Below, in pieces: positions 1 through 5,020 of a DNA stretch of 5,106 nucleotides (position 1 is the first letter of the stretch; each line of letters begins with the position of its first letter). The stretch is taken from the NCBI GenBank assembly GCA_003229995.1, contig QIGJ01000109.1:1-5106 (forward strand), given 5' to 3'. Position numbers and translations under genes: made by a program. This DNA comes from Gammaproteobacteria bacterium (GTDB taxonomy: Bacteria > Pseudomonadota > Gammaproteobacteria > SZUA-152). The notes below the pieces were generated by a model, which had not been told where the DNA came from, searched no databases, and worked only from the letters and a program-made list of their open reading frames with translations.

Positions 1-31
1 TGCACATGCTCTCTTCATTCCATGGCGGCAT
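1..31 (-). CDS. Possible 5' end of a minus-strand gene running off the left edge
   Basis: Reading leftward on the minus strand, an ATG at 31-29 is preceded by TGAGGA (43-38) with a 6-base gap, which is a good ribosome binding site. The frame (MPPWNEESMC) stays open to the window edge, so only ten codons are visible and the product cannot be recognised. If it is real, the following ~320 bases are a divergent promoter region shared with the PilZ gene. A chance match is quite possible, because a Shine-Dalgarno-like hexamer before an ATG is not rare. The plus-strand frame that crosses this place (1-228) has no ribosome binding site and no protein-like features. Confidence 0.3.
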   Translation of the reverse strand, partial: MPPWNEESMC

Positions 32-299
32 TGAAATTCCTCACAACAGACCGGCTATTATTTGTCATTTCGCCTTGCCATGAAATGAATAGAACCCACA
101 CTGAATACCTAAATCTCAAACGCTACGGTATATTGTTAACCGTATTTTTGAATTTTGTACAGCCGCTTGAATCGCATGGTCTTTTTACGCTGTCGAGTGT
201 ATCAGAATTTTTCTGTCTGTTTTGTTGAATGGTAACGGTAATAATGCCAGTTGCTTACGGTCTCACATGAATATTTTACGGATATTTTTCCACTGGCCG
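32..299. other. Non-coding stretch upstream of the PilZ gene
   Basis: I see no convincing gene here. A plus-strand frame is open from 1 to 228, but its translation is rich in Phe, Leu, Ser and Cys, has no ribosome binding site and suggests no family. The only structure is an inverted repeat, TACGGT (124-129) and ACCGTA (139-144) with a 9-base loop, followed by five T (145-149). This could be a weak plus-strand terminator or part of the leader of a leftward gene. Confidence 0.5.
124..149 (+). terminator. Weak terminator-like hairpin with T5 tail
   Basis: TACGGT (124-129) pairs with ACCGTA (139-144) around a 9-base loop, and TTTTT follows directly at 145-149. The stem is only 6 bp and no gene is visible just upstream, so its role as a terminator is doubtful. 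Confidence 0.25.
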
Positions 300-329
300 A
301 TACTGTTTATTGGTATACTGTTTATTGGT
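300..329. repeat. Perfect 15-base tandem duplication
   Basis: The 15-mer ATACTGTTTATTGGT occurs twice head to tail (300-314 and 315-329) with no mismatch. It lies directly upstream of the PilZ gene, and the junction of the two units produces TGGTATACT (311-319). The exact identity suggests a recent replication-slippage event or a maintained tandem repeat. Confidence 0.9.
311..319 (+). promoter_or_regulatory. Candidate extended -10 promoter of the PilZ gene
   Basis: TGG followed by TATACT (314-319) fits the sigma-70 extended -10 pattern TGnTATAAT with one mismatch. No good -35 hexamer lies 16-18 bp upstream, which extended -10 promoters can tolerate. Transcription would start near 326, leaving a leader of about 26 bases that contains AACAGGA (334-340) and ends at the ATG at 352. 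The motif spans the junction of the 15-base tandem duplication. Confidence 0.4.
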
Positions 330-351
330 GGATAACAGGAATAACTTGTTT

Positions 352-738
352 ATGGTAATGAAACGTAATCGGCGAAAATTTGCACGTTACGGTGTGGGTA
401 GTTTAGGGGTGAGTCTGCATCGTACGGGTTTGCTGAGTTTGTTTTCCGGCCAGATAGATGTACGAGCCATCAATTTTAATACTACCGGTCTGGCATTTCG
501 TCATTCTCGCCCAATGAGTCCGGGGCAGCCGGTGTTGATGGATCTGGTCACAGATCAACACCGTGTGTCTCGTGTGGTGGCTGTGGTGCGTTATATCACA
601 CGCATGGAAAACCATTTTCGCTGCGGTGTTGAGTTTGATTTTGATGCCAACGAGTATATGCGTTCCGCTACTGTGAGAGACACGTTAAAAGAGATTGAAA
701 CACTTCTGAATGAAGTGGTCATTCTCGCTCTTGATTAA
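352..738 (+). CDS. Small PilZ-domain protein, probable cyclic-di-GMP binder
   Basis: This 128-residue protein consists of little more than one PilZ domain, the usual receptor for the second messenger c-di-GMP, acting in the cytosol on motility, adhesion or polysaccharide functions. The first binding motif RxxxR is present as R8-K-F-A-R12 in a basic N-terminus. The second, normally (D/N)xSxxG, reads N41-F-N43-T-T-G46, so its serine is replaced by asparagine. The C-terminal strand with C91-GVEF is typical of the fold, and a short helical tail (about 105-125) follows. I chose ATG 352, which has AGGA at 337-340, 11 bases upstream. TTG 346 would have closer spacing, ATG 358 is also possible, and a frame extension to TTG 310 would run through the likely promoter. 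The gene stands alone, with no c-di-GMP synthase or hydrolase in view. The family call is fairly sure; c-di-GMP binding is inferred and weakened by the altered motif. Confidence 0.75.
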   Translation: MVMKRNRRKFARYGVGSLGVSLHRTGLLSLFSGQIDVRAINFNTTGLAFRHSRPMSPGQPVLMDLVTDQHRVSRVVAVVRYITRMENHFRCGVEFDFDANEYMRSATVRDTLKEIETLLNEVVILALD

Positions 739-817
739 CTCTTTTTTACCCGGCACGCAGGGCTCCCACCGGGTCTAACTGTGTCGCCTGCCAGACAGAC
801 AGCACGCGGACAATAAA

Positions 818-840
818 TGCCCATTCCTAAGGAATGGGCA
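818..840. repeat. Perfect palindrome, 10-bp arms, 3-base centre
   Basis: TGCCCATTCC (818-827) and GGAATGGGCA (831-840) are exact reverse complements around TAA. The right arm is also the start of the 35-base repeat that recurs at 3762-3796, where the left arm is missing. In RNA it would form a stable hairpin. It could be a bidirectional transcription stop between convergent genes, or the end of a mobile or REP-like element; the sequence does not decide. Confidence 0.8.
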
Positions 841-864
841 CGAAATAACTTCTCTGTTTGGCGC
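830..864 (+). repeat. Dispersed 35-base repeat, copy 1
   Basis: The stretch from AGGAATGGGCACG to TTTGGCGC matches 3762-3796 in the same orientation at 33 of 35 positions. The differences are A843/T3775 and T853/C3785. Similarity stops sharply after GGCGC in both copies. A non-coding match of this length is far beyond chance and points to a dispersed element, such as the terminus of an insertion sequence or a miniature element. I do not recognise the family. Confidence 0.8.
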
Positions 865-964
865 ACGTTCCTAAGTTACGGTTTCAGCCGAATTCACTGT
901 GCATGAATACCAAACCGATGGAAGGGTGAAAGAGGGGCAGTTTGGGCACAACGACGTTGATTTT

Positions 965-1933
965 TCAGTGACAGCGGAGCAGGCGTTGCTGCACGGCTGG
1001 TTGCCTGAGTTTTTCTACAAACCACTTCAACGCCTTTCCCTGGTTGTCACTGCGCCAGGCAATTTTCTGAATGGCCCGGTTGGGTGTGGCTTCGACAGAT
1101 TTCACGAGTAACTGTCGGGCATCAATGGCGGCCTGTGCCCAGTATAATGGCAAATAGCCAATGCCAAGTCCCTGAATGTGCGCTTCAAGTTTACTGACCA
1201 TATCCGGCACAGTGAGTACCTCCTGTCCGGTCAGCAAACCACTGCTGCGCGGTGGTAAATAGCGGGAACTGTCGGCAATGGCGACAGCGCGGTATTTGAG
1301 GATATCTGTGCTGCCAATGGGTTCTTCGGCCATGGCCAGCGGGTGATTGGGAGGCACCACAAACACCATAGCGCACTCACTCAGAGAAAAATGACTATAG
1401 CCCGCACCCGCAGGCGCATCCCCCGTAGCACCGATCACCAGATCTGTCCGGTTGGAGACCAGTGCATCCCAGGTACCGCCGAGCACTTCCTGTTGCAAGC
1501 GTAGTTGTGTGCCTTTGTTTTGTATAACATTTTGTATGACGGATTGCGCGGCCGGGTCATCGGTGCTTGCAGAGGTGTGCTCGTTATAAAATTCGGCCAC
1601 GAGTGACAACAGGTTATGGGCGGGAATCAGCGTGTCCATAGCGATGCGCAGCTCGCTTTCCCAGCCGGTGGCGATGCGCTTGACCTGATTTTCCAGCTCG
1701 TGTGCGGCAAGCAGCAAACGCCGTCCTTCTTTCAGCAGTGTTTTCCCGGCGGGAGTCAGCACGGCGCGATGCCCACTGCGATCAAAAACGGGTGCGCCAA
1801 GATCCTGTTCCAGTTTTTGCATGGTGTAGCTGATGGCCGAGGGCACACGATACAAATTTTCCGCAGCAGCAGCGAAACTGCCACCCTGGTCGATGGCGTC
1901 CAGCACGTTGAGGGCATCCAGTGTCAGTTTCAT
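965..1933 (-). CDS. LysR-type transcriptional regulator, YhaJ-like
   Basis: This 322-residue protein is a LysR-family regulator: an N-terminal winged helix-turn-helix (about 4-63, with S19-FAAAAENL and the recognition segment R29-VPSAISYTMQKLE) and a C-terminal effector-binding domain of two subdomains (about 93-310). The recognition helix, the F50-DRSGHR wing and the W294-R near the end closely match E. coli YhaJ as I remember it. YhaJ responds to dinitrotoluene-derived aromatics, so an aromatic or quinone-like inducer is a reasonable inference here. It is divergent from the pirin gene across 262 bases, the normal layout for a LysR regulator and its target. Compared with YhaJ, about 20 extra residues (about 118-141, SASTDDPAAQ... 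and VIQNVIQN) sit early in the effector domain. The ATG at 1933 gives the canonical N-terminus; only a weak GGTAAC-like site precedes it. It probably autoregulates, as most of the family do. Confidence 0.92.
   Translation of the reverse strand: MKLTLDALNVLDAIDQGGSFAAAAENLYRVPSAISYTMQKLEQDLGAPVFDRSGHRAVLTPAGKTLLKEGRRLLLAAHELENQVKRIATGWESELRIAMDTLIPAHNLLSLVAEFYNEHTSASTDDPAAQSVIQNVIQNKGTQLRLQQEVLGGTWDALVSNRTDLVIGATGDAPAGAGYSHFSLSECAMVFVVPPNHPLAMAEEPIGSTDILKYRAVAIADSSRYLPPRSSGLLTGQEVLTVPDMVSKLEAHIQGLGIGYLPLYWAQAAIDARQLLVKSVEATPNRAIQKIAWRSDNQGKALKWFVEKLRQPAVQQRLLRCH
1518..1541. repeat. 12-base tandem microrepeat inside the LysR gene
   Basis: TTTTGTATAACA (1518-1529) is followed directly by TTTTGTATGACG (1530-1541), with 10 of 12 bases identical. 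On the coding strand it encodes the doubled VIQN-VIQN, within the segment that is extra relative to E. coli YhaJ. It suggests that part of the insertion grew by in-frame duplication. Confidence 0.7.
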
Positions 1934-2195
1934 GGTTTTGTTACCAGATAAAGATGAGTGAAAAAGGGCGTTCAGATATGTTCAAAAAATTTGTTCAAGC
2001 CTTACAAAATTTTCTGCTTTTTATTTGGCAAGGTCAACACTATCCTGAAACTTCATTATTTGGACAGTGAATGCTGGTTTAATCTCTATGGAGTCAATTT
2101 CCCGCAGCTTGCGACGGGGTTGTTTATTTTTTATGAATAGCAGGGTAGCTATTTGTCCAGATTCAGTGCGTGTCAGTGTGCAAAGAGAGGGAAAA
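1934..2195. promoter_or_regulatory. Divergent LysR-pirin control region
   Basis: These 262 bases separate divergent genes and should contain both promoters and the LysR operator. Candidate elements are the direct repeat GTTCAA (1980-1985 and 1993-1998), which overlaps a CAAA-AAA-TTTG dyad, and an interrupted dyad TTCA (2052-2055), 12 bases, TGAA (2068-2071), of the size of LysR sites. TTGGAC at 2060-2065 could be a -35, but no strong -10 follows at the right distance. The REP-like hairpin at 2095-2126 lies between this part and the pirin start. A plus-strand frame at 1958-2140 shows no coding features. Confidence 0.5.
2095..2126 (+). repeat. REP-like hairpin element, copy A
   Basis: The stretch beginning CAATTTCCCG, with the core CAGCTTGC and ending CGGGGTTGTTTA, matches copy B at 2987-3019 in the same orientation, with five mismatches and one 1-base gap. 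CCCG (2101-2104) can pair with CGGG (2115-2118), or CGCA (2103-2106) with TGCG (2110-2113). A T-rich run follows. It lies 70 bases before the pirin ATG. Hairpins of this CAGCTTGCTG type resemble repetitive extragenic palindromes; that label is an inference. Confidence 0.55.
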
Positions 2196-2906
2196 ATGTT
2201 TGAAATCAGACGATCACAACAACGCGGCCAGGGCCAACATAGCTGGTTGAACAGTCGGTACAGTTTTTCTTTTGCCGATTATATAGACCCGAAACGCATG
2301 GGTTTTTCGGTGTTACGGGTTATTAATGATGACGAAGTCGCACCGGGGACGGGATTTGCAACGCATGCCCATCGTGATATGGAAATTATCAGCGTCATCC
2401 TGCAAGGCACGATTGAGCACAAGGACAACATGGGTCATGTGTTGCAATTACAGGCCGGAGACGTGCAACGCATGAGCGCTGGCACAGGTATCACGCACAG
2501 TGAATACAATGCCTCGCAAAATGAAGTACTGCATATTTTGCAAATCTGGATAGAGCCGAATCAGATAGGGGTGACGCCAGGTTATGAACAGCTTGTACTG
2601 GTTGACAGTAAAAAAGGTGAGTCGAGCGACAAAAAATTAAAAGTGCTGGCATCACCGGACCGGCGGGATAGCTCCATGTTTCTGCATCAGGATGCCGTGT
2701 TATCGATGGGTCATCTGGTGAACGATGAGGTATTGCCACTGTCGTTGAATATAGCGCGAAAATATTATCTGCACATGATGTCTGGAGAAATCACCACAGG
2801 GGATCAAATGTTGGCAGAAGGTGATGCTCTGACCATCGAAAATGAAAACAGTCTGCAACTTCAGGTAAAAGGCGACGCCAGGTTTTTGCTGTTTGATTTG
2901 CCATAA
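2196..2906 (+). CDS. Pirin-family bicupin (YhhW-type, possible quercetinase)
   Basis: This is a 236-residue pirin-family protein, close in length to E. coli YhhW. The N-terminal cupin (about 1-125) carries the complete metal site: H57 and H59 in G51-TGFATHAHR, and H101 and E103 in G96-TGITHSEYN. These are the positions of the metal ligands in pirin and YhhW. The C-terminal cupin (about 140-236) lacks a metal site, as is normal. YhhW and human pirin show quercetin 2,3-dioxygenase activity in vitro, so oxidation of a flavonoid or another ring-hydroxylated aromatic is a plausible but unproven function. E. coli YhaK, the pirin encoded next to yhaJ, lacks this full ligand set, so the pairing here differs. 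I chose ATG 2196, preceded by AGAGAGGG at 2184-2191 with a 4-base gap. The upstream extension to 2067 would add 43 residues unlike the family and run through the hairpin. It is probably controlled by the divergent LysR protein. Confidence 0.93.
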   Translation: MFEIRRSQQRGQGQHSWLNSRYSFSFADYIDPKRMGFSVLRVINDDEVAPGTGFATHAHRDMEIISVILQGTIEHKDNMGHVLQLQAGDVQRMSAGTGITHSEYNASQNEVLHILQIWIEPNQIGVTPGYEQLVLVDSKKGESSDKKLKVLASPDRRDSSMFLHQDAVLSMGHLVNDEVLPLSLNIARKYYLHMMSGEITTGDQMLAEGDALTIENENSLQLQVKGDARFLLFDLP

Positions 2907-2986
2907 GGTAACTCTGACTGATCTTTGTGAATACCGTCATTTCGTAATGATGAAAAATGAACTAATTCGTGTTTTTGTTAATCTCC

Positions 2987-3019
2987 CAATACCTCGTCAG
3001 CTTGCTGCGGGGTTGTTTA
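2987..3019 (+). repeat. REP-like hairpin element, copy B
   Basis: ACCTCG (2991-2996), a bulged T, and CAGC (2998-3001) pair with GCTG (3004-3007) and CGGGGT (3008-3013), giving a ten-pair stem with one wobble. At its tip the stem closes on CTTG. TTGTTTAATT follows. It could act as a terminator or attenuator after the pirin gene, or be a REP-type repeat; it is a diverged copy of 2095-2126. It sits only about 25 bases upstream of the nitroreductase ribosome binding site, so it probably ends up in, or just before, that gene's leader. Confidence 0.6.
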
Positions 3020-3045
3020 ATTAAATCGTCAAAAAGGAACATATA

Positions 3046-3651
3046 ATGTCAAATAAAATAGCAACGACAGCAGTCCCCATTGATGCGCTTATCGCCCAGC
3101 GTTGGAGTCCGCGTGCCTTTGATGCAACAAAGGCCGTGGATGGAAAAACACTACTGGCTCTGTTGGAAGCAGCGCGCTGGGCTCCCTCCTGCTTTGGCGA
3201 TGAGCCCTGGCGATTTGTGGTCTGCAATCGCGAGCAGGATGACATTGCCTGGGGAAAAATGTTGGGCTGTCTGGCGGAGAAAAATCAAATGTGGGCAAAG
3301 CATGCGCCAGTATTGATGTTGGTGGGCAGCGTACCCACGTTCAGTCACAATGGCAGTGCCAATCGCTGGAGCCAATACGACACGGGAGCAGCCAGTGAAA
3401 ACGTCTGTCTGCAAGCAGCATCCATGGGACTGAATGCGCACCAAATGGGTGGTTTTGATGTGGAACAGGCGCATGTTGCCTTTGGCATTCCTGACGAAGT
3501 GGAATTGATGGCCGTTATTGCGGTGGGTTATCACGGAGCAATGGATACTTTATATGAAGATTTCCAGGAAATGGAGAATGCAACACGGGAACGCAAGCCT
3601 CTGGGTGACGGGTTTTTTACTGGTCAGTGGGGCAGGCCGGTTTCGGGTTGA
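3046..3651 (+). CDS. Nitroreductase-family FMN oxidoreductase
   Basis: This 201-residue protein matches the nitroreductase superfamily, cytosolic FMN enzymes (usually homodimers) that use NAD(P)H to reduce nitroaromatics, quinones or related acceptors. Visible landmarks are R19-WSPRAF (FMN phosphate loop, normally RRSxR), A46-PSCFGDEPWRF (the APSxxNxQPWRF motif, with Asp-Glu in place of Asn-Gln), Y111-DTGAASENVCLQA in the dimer-interface helix, M134-GGF, the strand A159-VGYHG, and R181-ERKPL near the C-terminus. Length is normal and no frameshift is seen. ATG 3046 has AAGGA at 3034-3038 with a 7-base gap, so the start is firm. It follows the pirin gene on the same strand after 139 bases that contain the REP-like hairpin, so co-transcription is possible but may be partial. 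Together with a YhaJ-like regulator and a pirin it suggests a response to aromatic or quinone stress. The substrate cannot be read from the sequence. Confidence 0.92.
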   Translation: MSNKIATTAVPIDALIAQRWSPRAFDATKAVDGKTLLALLEAARWAPSCFGDEPWRFVVCNREQDDIAWGKMLGCLAEKNQMWAKHAPVLMLVGSVPTFSHNGSANRWSQYDTGAASENVCLQAASMGLNAHQMGGFDVEQAHVAFGIPDEVELMAVIAVGYHGAMDTLYEDFQEMENATRERKPLGDGFFTGQWGRPVSG

Positions 3652-3761
3652 CTCTGACCGGGGCGTATATACTCAGAGCGTTTGGGATTCAGGAATGTGC
3701 GTTATATTTATTTCGTGGCAAGATATTTTAACGCCGCCTTGTTAGGATTGATCGATAAATT

Positions 3762-3796
3762 AGGAATGGGCACGTAATAACTTCCCTGTTTGGCGC
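3762..3796 (+). repeat. Dispersed 35-base repeat, copy 2
   Basis: It is 33/35 identical to 830-864 and in the same orientation, 2.9 kb away. It lacks the inverted left arm present at copy 1, so the shared unit is the 35-mer and not the palindrome. Both copies lie outside genes, downstream of a plus-strand gene. A much weaker look-alike, AGGAATGTGC at 3691-3700, lies 70 bases upstream. Confidence 0.8.
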
Positions 3797-3806
3797 TCAG
3801 ATTTAG

Positions 3807-3950
3807 TGCGTATTCGTTCGTTCTCATGAGTCTCAAGTTCTCAAGCGGTGGTCAGGCATGATTAGGAACTGGGATCCAGTGGCTGAGGTATGGCTGAATC
3901 CGCCAAAAGAAGGGCGAAGCGAGGCACTAGATTTAGCTGAGGCTGCGTAA
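3807..3950 (+). pseudogene. Possible C-terminal remnant of an unidentified reading frame
   Basis: A plus-strand frame is open for 47 codons to TAA at 3948-3950. Its last part contains R-SHESQVLKRWSGM followed by NWDPVAEVWLNPP and ends in ALDLAEAA. The internal ATG at 3858 has no ribosome binding site. It has a protein-like residue mix but starts abruptly 10 bases after the dispersed repeat, as if it were the tail of a deleted mobile-element gene. I do not recognise the family, and chance is a real alternative. Confidence 0.25.
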
Positions 3951-4029
3951 AAAAACCGGACATCTTTGTTGACAAACACCGCTATTTTTCCGTATATTTT
4001 CAATATTTTTATTGGGTATAAAAATGTAG

Positions 4030-4046
4030 GGTGCATTTTATGCACC
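4030..4046. repeat. REP-like perfect hairpin GGTGCAT-TTT-ATGCACC
   Basis: Seven-bp perfect arms (4030-4036 and 4040-4046) enclose a TTT loop, preceded by GTAGG. The pattern GTAGGGTGCA...TGCACC resembles repetitive extragenic palindromes of many proteobacteria. It lies downstream of both convergent operons and could also help to stop transcription, although no T-run follows on either strand. Confidence 0.55.
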
Positions 4047-4065
4047 AAAGACGTACCACCATAAT

Positions 4066-4086
4066 CAAGCATCTTATTTATGCTTG
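4066..4086. repeat. Hairpin CAAGCAT / ATGCTTG with 7-base loop
   Basis: CAAGCAT (4066-4072) and ATGCTTG (4080-4086) are exact reverse complements around CTTATTT. It stands 20 bases after the previous hairpin, so the two form a tandem stem-loop pair in the convergent intergenic region. No clear T-run follows on either strand. Confidence 0.5.
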
Positions 4087-4213
4087 GTGTCATTATTTCA
4101 CCTCAGAATGTTTGTGCTGCATGTGCACGATACGAGCAGGCTGGAAAACGTAAAAATCTGTCAGTGGCTGATCTTCCCCTATGTGTGCTGCGCTGATACT
4201 TTGGCACTCACTT

Positions 4214-4238
4214 GTTTTTAGCCATACGTAATAAAAAC
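4214..4238 (-). terminator. AT-rich dyad just after higA
   Basis: GTTTTTA (4214-4220) and TAAAAAC (4232-4238) are exact inverted repeats with an 11-base loop, touching the higA stop codon. With A/T pairs in nearly the whole stem and no separate T-tail it would be a weak terminator at best. Confidence 0.25.
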
Positions 4239-4694
4239 TCACCCACTTTTTAGATTAAAAAATACTACAGGACTTAAATTAAAACGTTTAGAAAGCTTGG
4301 TTATGTGTTCTTTTGTAAGATTTCTTTTCCCATTCAATATCATGGATACTAAAGACTTTGATCCTATCTCATCTTTGAATCCCGATATTGTCAAATTGTG
4401 CTGTTCCATCAATACTCTAAGAACTGATGCTTCTTGATTAATATCATTAATCTTTTTATCAAAATTTATAATCTCTTCTTGGCAAGATTCATACCGCTCA
4501 ATTGATTTAGAGATAATATCTATTAAATCATTTAATGGGTCATCAATAGTGTCGTTTGCCTTATTAAATAGATGCTCAATTATTTCCAGCGCCTTTTCGT
4601 AATTTTCTTTATTTTTTATATGGAGAATATTTGATGCTTCATGCGCAAACCCAAGAAAAGAATTTGTTAAAGCTTCTGGTTTTATAGTTAACAT
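4239..4694 (-). CDS. higA: HigA antitoxin and autorepressor
   Basis: This 151-residue protein is the antitoxin of a type II toxin-antitoxin pair: it binds HigB to block it and represses the operon. It matches the long E. coli type of HigA (about 138 residues), with an N-terminal helical part (about 1-80, including Y32-EKALEIIEHLF) and a C-terminal helix-turn-helix of the Cro/XRE type (about 88-145). The part I109-GSKSLVSMILNGKR aligns with the E. coli recognition region EIGSKSMVSRVLSGKR, followed by L126-T and the S141-PVVFF end. ATG 4694 lies 3 bases after the higB stop, with AAGGAG in the end of higB 8 bases upstream, so the two are translated from one transcript. The gene is clearly AT-rich (18/60 G+C in 4321-4380) compared with the LysR gene, which suggests horizontal acquisition. 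About 13 residues more than E. coli HigA are spread over the N-terminal half and the tail. Confidence 0.93.
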   Translation of the reverse strand: MLTIKPEALTNSFLGFAHEASNILHIKNKENYEKALEIIEHLFNKANDTIDDPLNDLIDIISKSIERYESCQEEIINFDKKINDINQEASVLRVLMEQHNLTISGFKDEIGSKSLVSMILNGKRNLTKEHITKLSKRFNLSPVVFFNLKSG

Positions 4695-4697
4695 TTA

Positions 4698-5006
4698 TTA
4701 CGCTCCTTTTCTGTATTTAATACATAGCTTGTCATATTCAGCATGGGGAACAATGTGTTTGACATAAATTTTCTGGCATGAAAATAGAATTGTACAAATA
4801 AGCCTTAAATTATTGCCACCTATATCAAGTATCCACCACTTATTTCTGTACTTAAAATTGTCCAGCGAAGCAAATGTTTCCTTCATTATGCTTGGTGTAG
4901 TAAATTCTGCTTTTCTTAAGACGTTGTAAGTATGCATGATTGCATCTCTATCATGGGGGTGTTTGATTGCTGCTGCTGAAAAAGGTTTCTTTGAAATAAC
5001 ATGCAC
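4698..5006 (-). CDS. higB: HigB toxin, ribosome-dependent mRNA endonuclease
   Basis: HigB is a RelE-superfamily toxin that cuts mRNA on translating ribosomes. Starting from GTG 5006 it has 102 residues, the usual length, and begins MHVISKKPF like E. coli HigB (MHLITQKAL). The landmarks fall at the same positions as in the E. coli protein: F45-ASLDNFKY, the strand I62-GGNNLRLI with R68, and P87-HAEYD with H88 and Y91, which lie in the part of the fold that forms the active site. The GTG start is favoured over ATG 5045 because AGAGGG (5013-5018) sits 6 bases before it, and because the longer form would translate through the operator and the -10 region. It is the first gene of the operon, as is typical of higBA and unlike most toxin-antitoxin loci. 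No frameshift or loss of key residues is seen, so the toxin appears intact. Confidence 0.93.
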   Translation of the reverse strand: MHVISKKPFSAAAIKHPHDRDAIMHTYNVLRKAEFTTPSIMKETFASLDNFKYRNKWWILDIGGNNLRLICTILFSCQKIYVKHIVPHAEYDKLCIKYRKGA

Positions 5007-5020
5007 AATGCACCCTCTTT

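Larger units (their letters stand above)
739..964. other. Convergent intergenic region between the PilZ and LysR genes
   Basis: The two flanking genes point at each other across these 226 bases. No gene is supported inside. The content is an imperfect CG-rich dyad (748-774), the 23-base palindrome at 818-840 and copy 1 of the dispersed 35-base repeat (830-864). Read on the minus strand, the palindrome is followed by TTTATTGT, so it might stop transcription coming from the LysR gene, although the T-run is poor. Confidence 0.6.
3652..4238. other. Gene-poor stretch with repeats and remnants
   Basis: About 590 bases lie between the nitroreductase gene and the convergent higBA operon with no convincing gene. 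The stretch contains a CTCTGA/TCAGAG dyad just after the nitroreductase stop (3652-3678), the second copy of the 35-base repeat (3762-3796), a short frame remnant (3807-3950), two hairpins (4030-4046 and 4066-4086) and an AT-rich dyad near the higA stop (4214-4238). A minus-strand frame at 3833-4093 lies opposite the remnant, has no ribosome binding site and looks accidental. The mixture is typical of a site that has received and lost mobile DNA. Confidence 0.6.

Noticed and set aside
1..228. Plus-strand frame open from the left edge to TGA at 226-228
   Set aside because: There is no ribosome binding site before its ATG at 22, the residue mix is odd (many Phe, Leu, Cys and Ser), and it covers a hairpin and a likely promoter region.
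310..351. Longer PilZ protein starting at TTG 310
   Set aside because: The added 14 residues come from the tandem duplication and would lie over the extended -10 motif. ATG 352 has an upstream AGGA and gives the usual short basic N-terminus.
748..774. ACCCGG / CCGGGT dyad after the PilZ gene as a terminator
   Set aside because: The loop is 15 bases, and the T-run lies before the stem instead of after it, so it does not fit a rho-independent terminator on either strand.
2067..2195. 43-residue N-terminal extension of the pirin protein
   Set aside because: The extension is unlike the family and crosses the REP-like hairpin. ATG 2196 has a good purine-rich ribosome binding site and places the metal ligands at 57, 59, 101 and 103 as in YhhW.
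2935..2952. TCATT-TCGT-AATGA dyad between pirin and nitroreductase as operator or terminator
   Set aside because: The exact arms are only 5 bp, no T-run follows, and no promoter could be placed around it.
3731..3748. Integron attC-like site (TTTTAAC ... GTTAGGA)
   Set aside because: Neither core matches the RYYYAAC / GTTRRRY pattern fully, and no paired inner arms are visible, despite the attraction of a nearby toxin-antitoxin operon.
3833..4093. Minus-strand frame of 86 codons
   Set aside because: It has no ribosome binding site, reads through both hairpins' surroundings and the opposite strand of the remnant frame, and resembles no family.
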